This document shows positions 25,669-32,985 of a stretch of DNA of 49,709 bases, one piece after another. The DNA comes from Methanomassiliicoccales archaeon (GTDB taxonomy: Archaea > Thermoplasmatota > Thermoplasmata > Methanomassiliicoccales > UBA472), in contig DATKZX010000013.1 in NCBI GenBank assembly GCA_035527755.1, forward strand, positions 1-49,709. Reading direction: 5' to 3'. The notes below the pieces were generated by a model. That model searched no databases. It had not been told where the DNA came from and worked only from the letters and a program-made list of their open reading frames with translations. Positions within the stretch are counted from its first letter, which is position 1, and the number at the start of each line of letters is the position of its first letter. A program made the position numbers and the translations under genes.

Positions 25669-28600
25669 TCACAGTCGGCTCCAGTCCCTCTCTTCCGGTT
25701 CCGATGGTTCTGGGGATCCCACACCCGTTTCCTCTGGTGCATTCCTTCTTGGCGCGTTATCACCTAAGGTGAAATTGCAGCGCGGACACTTTCCAGAGTC
25801 CTCGCATTCCTTGCACAGCATGCTGGAGCAGTTGGGGCAGACGGAAACGGCCAAGGCTCCGTGGAACAGGCAACGCCTACCCTCGACCTCATCCTTCTTC
25901 TCTGCCTTCTTCTTCCCCGACTTTGGAGGATAGAACGTATCGTAAAGCTCTCTCTCCTCTGAACCGAACAGCCGTACCCCTTCCCGGTCCTGCTGGTCCG
26001 GCGGGCGGGGGCGTTCGTCGGGCAGGAACACCGCGTCGACCTTCTCGGGCCTCTTTCTCTTCGGGCGTTCCACGAAAAGATCATCGGTGCTCCTATGAGC
26101 TTGCGGAGCCCTCTGCCCTTTAGACCGTGATGCTGGTACTGGCCTCTCCCCGGCCTTCAAGGAATTGGTGATGGCGATGATGTTCCGTGCCTTGTACACC
26201 CCGATGTTCAACCCCTCCATGAGGGAGAACAGATTGCGGCGTTCCTCGGGCATGTTCAGCGCGGTGCGCAGCAACTGCTCGGTCTCCTCGTCCGGCATGA
26301 CATAGGTGAAGTCGATGTCGTTGACGCCCTCGATATAACCGAGTACCCTCTTGGCCCGGGCGATGTTCCTATCAGGCAATGACGAATAGACGTCGGCCAG
26401 GGTCATTCCCCCTTGGCCGCTGCGGGAGCTGCGATAGTAGGTCAATAACGCAGTTCGAGATTGCATCTCCAGGGAGCTGAACTCCTCCTCGGATAGCTGC
26501 GATGGGTCGACGTATTCCCGCTGTTCGATGAAACCGAACACATCGTCAAGCATCTGATAGGGCACGTTGCACTCACGGAAGACCTCCTCCTTGCCCATGC
26601 GCCTCCCGTTCCTATACTGGAACTCTAGGACCTTACCGGCCATCTCCGACACTTGGTTCTCGCGCTGCTTTCCGTCGGCCATGCGCAGCCCTTCCGTGGC
26701 GGACGTCATGTTCGGACTGAGCTCCAGGGCCTTCTCGAAAGCACGTTTAGCTTGATCGTGTCGCCCTATCCGCAGCAGAACGAACCCTTTCCCGTTCCAG
26801 GCGGCCGGGTCCTTGGGGTCCAGGCCGATGGCGTTGTCATAGCTGCTCAACACATCTTCGTCCCTTTTTAGCCGTTCGGCCATGTCCGCCCGCTCCATCC
26901 ATCCCCGGCGATTGTGGGGATCTATGGCCAGGGCCTGTTCCAAGAGACGTATGCCATTATCGGTGTTACCGAGCTTGTCCTCTAGCATGGCCATGCTCTC
27001 AAGTACAGTGGCCTCCGACGGGTCCAAGACTAACGCCTTTTCGTAGGAGTCCATGGCATCGTCGTTCCGTCCCATCTCCTCCAGCACTCTGCCCCTGAGC
27101 TTGTAGACACCGAACTCCTCGGTACCGAGGTCCACGGCCCGGTTGAAGCAGAGCAGGGCGTTCTCCATCTCCCCCAAACGATAGAGGGCGTTACCCTTGT
27201 ACTTCCAGGTCTGAGCGTCAGAACGGTCGAAGGCCAGTGCCTTATCGAAAGCCGCTATCGCGTCCTCAATGCGGTTGAGCGAGGCCAGCGCCCTCCCGCG
27301 ATCGCTCTGGTAGTGCGCGGTGTTCGGGTCTAAGGTAACACATTGGTCGAACGCGTCCAGCGCTAGTTCGTAGTTGCGCATCATGAGCAGGGCGCGGCCT
27401 TTGCTGGCAAGAGATTCCACGTCCTTTTGGTCCAATCTGAACGAGGTGTCGAAGGCCTCGGATGCCTCGCCGTACTTGCCCATGGACATGAGCACCCGCC
27501 CCTTACCCTTGTAAAGGAACGCGTCCGTCTCATCCAGGAATATCGCCGCGGAGAAGGTGGAGAGCGCCTCCTCCAACCTGCCCAACTTCTCTATGGCCCC
27601 AGCCTTATCGATGAGGGCCGACTTGTTGCGGGGGTCGATCCCCAATATATCGTCACAGACCTTCAGGATATCTTCTGGTTCTCCCTTGGCCACCACGGCG
27701 GATCGCTTCAACTGCAAGACCTGAATGTCCCCTGGCTCCACATCCAACGCCCGGTCGTAGGAGCGCACCGCATCCTGGTAGTGGTTCAATCTGGAGTATG
27801 CCAGACCGCGATCCACCCAGGCGATCTTGTTCTTGGGATCCACTTTTACGATCTTGTCGCACACCTTTATGATATCCTCATTGCGACCCAGTAGTTTCAG
27901 GCTGTTCTTCTTGGACACCAGCACCTCGATGTCCTTGGGCCCCATTTCCAGAGCCTTGTCGAACGATATGACCGCCTCTTCGTTGCGACCCAGCTTAGCC
28001 AGGACCTGCCCCCGGCGTGCGTGTACGAAGCGCCCTTCCTTGTCCAGTATCGCTGCTTGATCGTAACACCCCAATGCCTCCTCGAACCGTTCCAGCCATT
28101 CAAGGGCTATGCCCTTGCTGATCCAGACGTTCTTATCGGTCACATCCAGGGTGATGGCCTGATCGTAGCAGACCACCGCTTCCTCGAAGCGGTGCAGGCT
28201 TTCCAGACATAATCCCTTCTGGTAGATCAGTTTCTTATCCTGAGGGGATAGCGCTATGGCCTTGTCATAGGCCTTCACCGCCTCCTCGAACCGCTTCAAG
28301 GTGAAAAGGGAGTCCCCTTGGATGCGCCAGAACACCAATTGTTCCGGGTTGTGGATACTGCCAGACACCGCCCGGGCCAAAGCCTCTTCGAAGCGGCCTA
28401 GGGAGAAGAGCCCTACGGATATGCCCTTGGAAGCGTCCACATCGTTGTGGTCCAGGGAAAGCACCTGTCCATAGAGGCCGACGGCATCCTCTTTCTTGCC
28501 CAATCGGTCCAGGGCTACCGCCTTATCGAAAAGGGCGACCTTGTCGTTCGGTGTGATGCGCAGCAACCGGTCGCACACCTCGGACACGTCCTTGTCCTTA

Positions 28601-29994
28601 CCCGCTTGCTTGTAGCATTCCTTCAGGGTCCCCAGCAATGCCGGGTCGTCCGGTACGTTCCTCAACCCCCGTTCCAAGGTCTTTATGGCCTCGCTCACCC
28701 TACCGAGCGCCAGCTGTGATTCGCCCAGGTCCCTTAACGCCTGCACGTGGTCCGGTTTTACGGCCAACTGTTCCTCGCTCAAGACCATGACCTCCGGGAA
28801 GCGCTTCTGCTTTACCAGAATGGTGCGGCGACGGTCCATCAGTTCCAGGTCCTTGGGGAATGACCCCTGCGCCTTGGTCAGTACCTCCAGGGCATCGGGC
28901 TCGGCGCCCATCTTCATCAACATCTCAGCCACGAAGAGCGGGGCGGCCGGATCATTGGGTATCCCGTGCATGAGCTCCTCGGCGGCGGCGTCAAATCCGG
29001 GACGGTCGTTCATGGTCGCTAGGACAGTGCAGCGACCATATAGCGCCTGTACATTCCCCGGTATGACCTCTCTCAACCGATCGTAGGACAGCAGGCTTTC
29101 CTCGTACCTTCCCATCTCGTTCAGAAGAGAGGCCACTTCCATCCATCCCAACGAATTCTCAGGGTCGGTGCGCAGAGCCCGCTTGTAGTGGTCCAGGGAG
29201 TTTGACATGTTCCCGTCGACCCTCGCCTGTCTGGCCACCTTCATGTTGGCCAGAGGATTGTCCTTTTCCCTGTCCAGTACTTCCTCCAATAGGTCCTGGG
29301 CCTCCTCGTTGCGTCCCAATTTTTCCAGGGACTCGACCTTGATCATCATGAGGGTGGTGTTCCTAGGAGCCAGAACCAGAGCCGATTCCAGCTCCGTCAG
29401 GGCGGCCTCGGGATTATCCTTGTGAAGCATAGCCGATGCCTTCCTCCCCTTCCAAAGGGGTATTTCATCGGTCCTCTGCAAAATAAGGTCGTAAGTACTT
29501 TCGTCCAGAGGGTCGGCCTCCAGAGCCTTTAGCAATGCCTGGAACGATTCGGTGGGACGGTTCATGGCATCGAACACCTCTGCCCGGACAACGTGTGCCG
29601 TTCGGTCATTGGGTTGAAGGGACACGAAATCGTCCAGTATCTTGAGGGCGCCCTCATTATCCCCTTGTTTTCGGTATAAAGCAGCATACAACAGAACGCT
29701 GCTGCGGTCATCGGGAGCAGAACGTACCAGTCGTTCCATGACCTCCCTGGCCGGTACTGGGAGACCGCTGCGCATATAGGCATCCGACAAACGGGCCACG
29801 GCATCCCTGTAGATATCCGGACGGGCGCTGGTCTTGCGGTCCATCCCCTCCAGGATAATCCTTGCCTTCACTAGCTCGGCCTTTCCCCGGTCGATCTCAT
29901 TGGATTGAATATACCGGTCCGCGGCGTCCATTGATCGCGAGGCCTTCTTGACGGTCCTCATCTCCCCGTCCATCAAGCTGTCGAATAAACCCAT
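25669..29994 (-). CDS. Giant TPR protein with C-terminal zinc-binding tail
   Basis: A 1441-aa cytosolic protein. From about residue 70 to 1130 it is almost wholly tetratricopeptide repeats, roughly thirty by eye. Many read like KGIALEWLERFEEALGCYDQ, with the TPR small-large residue pattern. A helical non-repeat region (about 1140-1290) and a charged linker (RPKRKRPEK, GKKKAEKKDE) follow. Near the C-terminus cysteines are arranged as CLFHG, VCPNC, LCKEC and KCPRC, suggesting a two-zinc, B-box-like module. It is probably a scaffold for protein complexes; no partner is indicated. The start is ATG 29994, with GGTGG 5 nt upstream; GTG 30003 is also in frame. A minus-strand AGATATTAATTG near 30036-30047 may be its promoter. 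Confidence 0.88.
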   Translation of the reverse strand: MGLFDSLMDGEMRTVKKASRSMDAADRYIQSNEIDRGKAELVKARIILEGMDRKTSARPDIYRDAVARLSDAYMRSGLPVPAREVMERLVRSAPDDRSSVLLYAALYRKQGDNEGALKILDDFVSLQPNDRTAHVVRAEVFDAMNRPTESFQALLKALEADPLDESTYDLILQRTDEIPLWKGRKASAMLHKDNPEAALTELESALVLAPRNTTLMMIKVESLEKLGRNEEAQDLLEEVLDREKDNPLANMKVARQARVDGNMSNSLDHYKRALRTDPENSLGWMEVASLLNEMGRYEESLLSYDRLREVIPGNVQALYGRCTVLATMNDRPGFDAAAEELMHGIPNDPAAPLFVAEMLMKMGAEPDALEVLTKAQGSFPKDLELMDRRRTILVKQKRFPEVMVLSEEQLAVKPDHVQALRDLGESQLALGRVSEAIKTLERGLRNVPDDPALLGTLKECYKQAGKDKDVSEVCDRLLRITPNDKVALFDKAVALDRLGKKEDAVGLYGQVLSLDHNDVDASKGISVGLFSLGRFEEALARAVSGSIHNPEQLVFWRIQGDSLFTLKRFEEAVKAYDKAIALSPQDKKLIYQKGLCLESLHRFEEAVVCYDQAITLDVTDKNVWISKGIALEWLERFEEALGCYDQAAILDKEGRFVHARRGQVLAKLGRNEEAVISFDKALEMGPKDIEVLVSKKNSLKLLGRNEDIIKVCDKIVKVDPKNKIAWVDRGLAYSRLNHYQDAVRSYDRALDVEPGDIQVLQLKRSAVVAKGEPEDILKVCDDILGIDPRNKSALIDKAGAIEKLGRLEEALSTFSAAIFLDETDAFLYKGKGRVLMSMGKYGEASEAFDTSFRLDQKDVESLASKGRALLMMRNYELALDAFDQCVTLDPNTAHYQSDRGRALASLNRIEDAIAAFDKALAFDRSDAQTWKYKGNALYRLGEMENALLCFNRAVDLGTEEFGVYKLRGRVLEEMGRNDDAMDSYEKALVLDPSEATVLESMAMLEDKLGNTDNGIRLLEQALAIDPHNRRGWMERADMAERLKRDEDVLSSYDNAIGLDPKDPAAWNGKGFVLLRIGRHDQAKRAFEKALELSPNMTSATEGLRMADGKQRENQVSEMAGKVLEFQYRNGRRMGKEEVFRECNVPYQMLDDVFGFIEQREYVDPSQLSEEEFSSLEMQSRTALLTYYRSSRSGQGGMTLADVYSSLPDRNIARAKRVLGYIEGVNDIDFTYVMPDEETEQLLRTALNMPEERRNLFSLMEGLNIGVYKARNIIAITNSLKAGERPVPASRSKGQRAPQAHRSTDDLFVERPKRKRPEKVDAVFLPDERPRPPDQQDREGVRLFGSEERELYDTFYPPKSGKKKAEKKDEVEGRRCLFHGALAVSVCPNCSSMLCKECEDSGKCPRCNFTLGDNAPRRNAPEETGVGSPEPSEPEERDWSRL

Positions 29995-30175
29995 ATGTCC
30001 CACCTATACCGACTTCAATGGGGCCCTGACAATTAATATCTTTGTCGGCGCCCCTAGACCATGATTGTCATACGTTTATTTCATAATTGTCTGACCGATG
30101 ATCAATAAACAATAATGATGCCACCATAGTAAGCTACACCCACACTGGCATCTAAACATATATGCCCATAATAAA

Positions 30176-30185
30176 TTATATATAT
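30176..30185 (+). promoter_or_regulatory. TATA box upstream of 62-codon ORF
   Basis: TTATATATAT, the strongest TATA-like sequence in this AT-rich gap. The predicted transcription start is near 30207, at the left edge of a perfect palindrome. The rest of the gap 29995-30175 holds only AT-rich sequence and the probable promoter of the divergent TPR gene. Confidence 0.5.
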
Positions 30186-30208
30186 CATAGGACACTATAA
30201 CTTAATTT

Positions 30209-30226
30209 GTCCGACTAATGTCGGAC
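30209..30226. promoter_or_regulatory. Palindromic operator candidate
   Basis: GTCCGAC-TAAT-GTCGGAC: two perfect 7-bp arms around 4 bp. It sits at the predicted transcription start, 26-45 bp after the TATA box, where a bound repressor would block initiation. It could also form a 5'-leader hairpin in RNA. Confidence 0.5.
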
Positions 30227-30228
30227 GG

Positions 30229-30417
30229 ATGGGATGCGAAATGAGGCGAAATGAGAGCTCGCTTTGGGAACAGCAAAACGATGATCATGCCGTTGAATGG
30301 ATGAAGACCCATACGATCCAAGACCTCAAGCTGATGGCTTTTCAAATGGACCAACAGGGAGAGGATTCGTTGGATATATGGGGCCTCATAAATGATCTGA
30401 GAGTCATGAGCAACTAG
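30229..30417 (+). CDS. Possible small soluble protein (62 aa)
   Basis: An open frame of 62 codons from ATG 30229, or 58 from ATG 30241. It is acidic and amphipathic: NDDHAVEWMKTHTIQDLKLM then DSLDIWGLINDLRVMSN, which looks like two or three helices. It has a strong TATA box, a palindrome at the expected start site and a T-rich stretch after the stop, so it has the outline of a regulated single gene. I recognise no family. Confidence 0.5.
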   Translation: MGCEMRRNESSLWEQQNDDHAVEWMKTHTIQDLKLMAFQMDQQGEDSLDIWGLINDLRVMSN

Positions 30418-30483
30418 GTTCATACGTTCCTGGAACAAGTTCTGGTGGAAAGAAGGACCCCCCTTAGCCTTTCCACTAGCCTC

Positions 30484-30500
30484 TAATTTTTATTTTTTCT
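30484..30500 (+). terminator. T-rich terminator candidate
   Basis: TAATTTTTATTTTTTCT about 65 nt after the small ORF stop and 73 nt before the tRNA gene. T-tracts without hairpins are common archaeal terminators. Confidence 0.45.
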
Positions 30501-30539
30501 CTGGCTATTCTTGCCAGCGTTCTTCACTTTATGAAAGGC

Positions 30540-30548
30540 TTAAAATAC
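30540..30548 (+). promoter_or_regulatory. TATA box of tRNA-Gly gene
   Basis: TTAAAATAC centred about 30 nt before the first tRNA base. Confidence 0.5.
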
Positions 30549-30573
30549 AAAATCTCCATTATGAGCGCACCGC

Positions 30574-30645
30574 GCAGGTGTAATCTAGCGGTTAGGATTT
30601 TAGCCTTCCAAGCTAAACACTCGGGTTCGAATCCCGACACCTGCA
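30574..30645 (+). tRNA. tRNA-Gly (anticodon TCC)
   Basis: A full cloverleaf of 72 nt. The acceptor stem GCAGGTG pairs with CACCTGC and is followed by discriminator A. The anticodon arm is TTAGC-CTTCCAA-GCTAA with anticodon TCC (30612-30614 region). The T arm is TCGGG-TTCGAAT-CCCGA. There is no intron, and CCA is not encoded. Its 3' end from 30634 is the left attachment site of the integrated element, and the gene is left intact. Confidence 0.95.
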
Positions 30646-30646
30646 C
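30634..30646 (+). repeat. attL core (tRNA-Gly 3' end)
   Basis: CCGACACCTGCAC, identical to 34204-34216. It covers the last bases of the T arm, the 3' acceptor strand and the discriminator of tRNA-Gly, the standard target of archaeal tyrosine integrases. Confidence 0.88.
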
Positions 30647-30656
30647 TCCATCTCCT

Positions 30657-30725
30657 ATCCAGAGAATTATTTTCTGGATTCAATCAAAAGGGTAATTACA
30701 AAAACCCTTTTCTTTTTTATTTTTT
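30657..30725 (+). terminator. Two hairpins and T-tract after tRNA-Gly, upstream of Rep
   Basis: First ATCCAGA (30657-30663) with TCTGGAT (30673-30679). Then AAAAGGGT (30686-30693) with ACCCTTTT (30704-30711), followed at once by a T-rich run to 30725. The second unit has the form of an intrinsic terminator for the tRNA transcript. Because both lie directly before rep they are also candidates for part of its replication origin. Confidence 0.5.
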
Positions 30726-30746
30726 CAATTGACCGGAGGGATCATC

Positions 30747-31538
30747 TTGTGCGATGATTCCCCGTCTTCGCTCGTTCCGTATAATGGAAAAAGTGGGCTG
30801 GATGATGAAAAACCTAGAAAAGAGTATGATTTTTCTGATGGTTGTCAAAATTCTTATTCTTTTGAATTAGAGTGCCACGAATGTGGAACGAAGATAGATT
30901 TAACTGTGGGCTGTGGAAAAAGGTTTCCACAACAATGTCCCATCTGTTCTAAAAAATGGAAACGAAAGACTTTTAAGAAATATTATCGAGCAATAACACA
31001 ATTTAAGGATCCTAAATTTTTAACGCTTACCCTTCGATATGATAAGACAAAAATAGAGTTCGTGGCTAAAGACAGGGATATCTGGAGCATGAGGAAAGAA
31101 TTGTTCAGAGTGCTCAGAGAACAGTATCATAAACCCATCAAGGGATGGGTTGCTACTGTTGAATATCCTAATCATATCCATTTGGTGATCGATTCCCCCT
31201 ACATCGACCAGGATTTGATTTCTAGGACATGGCAAACTATTACCGGGGATTCTTTCAAGGTAGATATTCGCCAGGTTAAAAAATATGAATTCAGGAAGAT
31301 GGCGTCCTACTTGACAAAATATATTAGTAAGGCTACTTGTTGGGATGATGTTGATCTGGATCAGTTAAAAGGTTTTCACATCAAAGGACAATGGGGTTTA
31401 AACCCTGGTGTCCCTCCCCCAAACCTATGCCATTATGGCCAAGTGCATAAGGTTGAGCATGAAACAAGTTATTCCAGTCATGCTAATGCTGATCGTCTGA
31501 GACTGTTTTTAAAGGATAGTTTGCCCCCACTTGGATGA
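30747..31538 (+). CDS. Rolling-circle replication initiator (HUH endonuclease Rep)
   Basis: A protein of about 263 aa. The N-terminus has a zinc-finger-like set CHECGTKIDLTVGCGKRF then QCPIC. The three Rep motifs follow in order: motif 1 KFLTLTLRY, motif 2 NHIHLVID with the metal-binding H-x-H, and motif 3 MASYLTKYISK with the candidate nicking tyrosine(s) and lysine. Such enzymes nick the double-strand origin and start rolling-circle replication. No in-frame ATG lies near the start. TTG 30747 is chosen because GGAGGG ends 6 nt before it; TTG 30729 is the longer option. An IS200/IS605 transposase is less likely, as the zinc finger and YxxKYxxK arrangement fit plasmid Reps. Confidence 0.82.
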   Translation: MCDDSPSSLVPYNGKSGLDDEKPRKEYDFSDGCQNSYSFELECHECGTKIDLTVGCGKRFPQQCPICSKKWKRKTFKKYYRAITQFKDPKFLTLTLRYDKTKIEFVAKDRDIWSMRKELFRVLREQYHKPIKGWVATVEYPNHIHLVIDSPYIDQDLISRTWQTITGDSFKVDIRQVKKYEFRKMASYLTKYISKATCWDDVDLDQLKGFHIKGQWGLNPGVPPPNLCHYGQVHKVEHETSYSSHANADRLRLFLKDSLPPLG

Positions 31539-31567
31539 GTAATAGAACCCATCTATCCGGGCATCAT

Positions 31568-32086
31568 TTATTCGAGAATTTTATTAATTTTACTTACTGT
31601 AATATTTTTGGATTTCATTATGAAATTGATTAAATCTTCTTTTTCATCACCATCGAATAAAGGAGAGTAATTCATGTCCAGTTCGGAAATTATTTTTTTT
31701 AATTTGGGTTTTGATAATGTTTTTAATTTTTCCTTTTTTGTAAGTGGTTTTTCATCACCTGTTTTTGTCTTTGTAGCTGTATCAATGTTTTCTTTACTTT
31801 CTTTAATGCCAAAATGTTTTTTCTTATATCTCTCAATAGACATTGTGCCCATACCACGGTTGCAGGGGCCACAAATAGGCCTTAGGTTGTCGATGTGATC
31901 ATTTCCGCCTTTTGATACTGCCTTGTTATGTCCAATTTGAAAATCGGTTATGTGAATAGTTCTGATTTGGCAACAATAGCACTTTCCTTCAGCTTTGTTT
32001 CCGATGTATTTGAACCAGACTGCATCTCTAGTGTTTTTATCGATCTTTCTCCGTTTCGGTTTTTCTTCATCTAACCAACCGAACAC
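31568..32086 (-). CDS. HNH endonuclease with SAP-like C-terminus
   Basis: A 172-aa protein. The HNH core is GKCYCCQIRTIHITDFQIGH, then NLRPICGPCNRGMG: two CxxC zinc pairs flank the H-N-type active site. A lysine-rich linker leads to LSKPKLKKIISELDMNY and DEKEDLINFIM, which resembles a SAP/Rho-N DNA-binding helix pair. It may act in element DNA processing, packaging, or attack on rival DNA. Start is GTG 32086 with GGTGA 4 nt upstream. It converges on rep, with a 29-bp gap. Confidence 0.82.
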   Translation of the reverse strand: MFGWLDEEKPKRRKIDKNTRDAVWFKYIGNKAEGKCYCCQIRTIHITDFQIGHNKAVSKGGNDHIDNLRPICGPCNRGMGTMSIERYKKKHFGIKESKENIDTATKTKTGDEKPLTKKEKLKTLSKPKLKKIISELDMNYSPLFDGDEKEDLINFIMKSKNITVSKINKILE

Positions 32087-32256
32087 TAAATCACCATGGA
32101 AAGTGTATTTTTATAATGAATAAATAAAGATATTTAGAAATTTACTGATATTGAAAATAATCATTTGAAGGAAAAATTAGATGTTATCGAAATGATATTT
32201 TGAACAGTTCTCGATGGGTCTTTAAAAAGATTGGTGCAGAGGCCTATCTTCTCGGG

Positions 32257-32293
32257 CGTGCGTCAGCACGACCGCCAACGGCGCAGAGCGCCG
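32257..32293. other. Two GC-rich hairpins in AT-rich DNA (origin or RNA candidate)
   Basis: CGTGC-GTCA-GCACG (32257-32270) and CGGCGC-AGA-GCGCCG (32279-32293) stand 8 bp apart. They sit in a stretch about 240 bp long between the HNH and membrane-protein genes that is otherwise strongly AT-rich and has no coding frame. Stable hairpins of this kind mark double-strand or single-strand origins in rolling-circle plasmids. A small structured RNA is the other reading. Confidence 0.5.
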
Positions 32294-32324
32294 GTTTTCA
32301 ATAAAACAGTACTGAATGATAAAA

Positions 32325-32600
32325 TTACATTTCTTTGACATATTTTAGAATACCAATCAGTAAACAAACTCCACCAGCAAGAAGAGTAAGATGTGCTGGA
32401 ATAACTAAGAATAGATAGGGTTGACCCATAACTGGAATATGATAAGATCCAACATAAGTTATTACAGTAGAAAAAGCAAATAAATATGTTATATAGCCGA
32501 TTGCAATCAAAATAAATCCATAAACAATAAATCGAATTCCATCTTCACATTTCGGTTTTCTTTTAAATTCGGATTCTAATAAAAGATCATTATCTCTCAA
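32325..32600 (-). CDS. Small membrane protein of the element
   Basis: A 91-aa protein with a charged N-terminus (EFKRKPKCEDG) and two or three hydrophobic helices: FIVYGFILIAIGYITYLFAF and LFLVIPAHLTLLAGGVCLLI, with a short basic tail. I recognise no family. The TTG start at 32600 is preceded by GGATGG with a 5-nt spacer. A virion, immunity or copy-control role is possible but unproven. Confidence 0.6.
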   Translation of the reverse strand: MRDNDLLLESEFKRKPKCEDGIRFIVYGFILIAIGYITYLFAFSTVITYVGSYHIPVMGQPYLFLVIPAHLTLLAGGVCLLIGILKYVKEM

Positions 32601-32659
32601 TTAAACCATCCATAAATGATTTACATCATTCAGCTTATAAGTTGCCCATCTTTTTTAAA

Positions 32660-32864
32660 AATAATTATACAAAATATCAATAATATATTATTGTACAAAA
32701 ATATTAATAATCATATATGTTATTATATAATATACAATTATTAAAAACAATCATATGACCTGATTTGTTGGTCTATTTATGGTATACCAGATATGTGTTT
32801 AAAATATACAATTATATTACATATTTATAGAAACATTTATTAACAATTAGGCCAATTATTTCAT
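32660..32864. repeat. AT-rich region with imperfect direct repeats and a 16-bp palindrome
   Basis: This fills the gap between the membrane-protein gene and the integrase; no gene is seen. It contains a perfect palindrome CAATAATATATTATTG (32678-32693). TACAAAATATCAATAAT and TACAAAAATATTAATAAT are close copies, and ATATACAATTAT occurs twice further on. Such AT-rich iteron-like DNA is typical of replication origins or partition sites, but low-complexity sequence alone could produce it. Confidence 0.4.
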
Positions 32865-32876
32865 GCACTTAAGTGC
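32865..32876. promoter_or_regulatory. Perfect palindrome upstream of integrase
   Basis: GCACTTAAGTGC, a 12-bp perfect palindrome about 110 bp before the integrase start. It is GC-richer than its surroundings and a plausible dimeric-regulator site. Confidence 0.4.
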
Positions 32877-32909
32877 TTAAAAACTGTAATAATACTGACA
32901 CGCTGCCCA

Positions 32910-32961
32910 CGATCTAACTCTGTTCTGTTTGTGATAATTGTTGTGATAAAATGTTAGATCG
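32910..32961. promoter_or_regulatory. Integrase control region: inverted and direct repeats
   Basis: CGATCTAAC (32910-32918) and GTTAGATCG (32953-32961) are 9-bp inverted repeats 34 bp apart. Between them TTGTGATAA occurs twice with a 12-bp period (32929-32937, 32941-32949). The block ends 24 bp before the integrase ATG, so it may hold an operator or arm-type integrase sites. Confidence 0.5.
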
Positions 32962-32985
32962 AACGATCAGGAGAGCAGCAGGTCA

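Noticed and set aside
30747-31538. IS200/IS605-type transposase
   Set aside because: Also HUH, but the N-terminal zinc finger, the motif 3 form and the integrase-bounded context fit a rolling-circle Rep; no element-end hairpins flank it closely.
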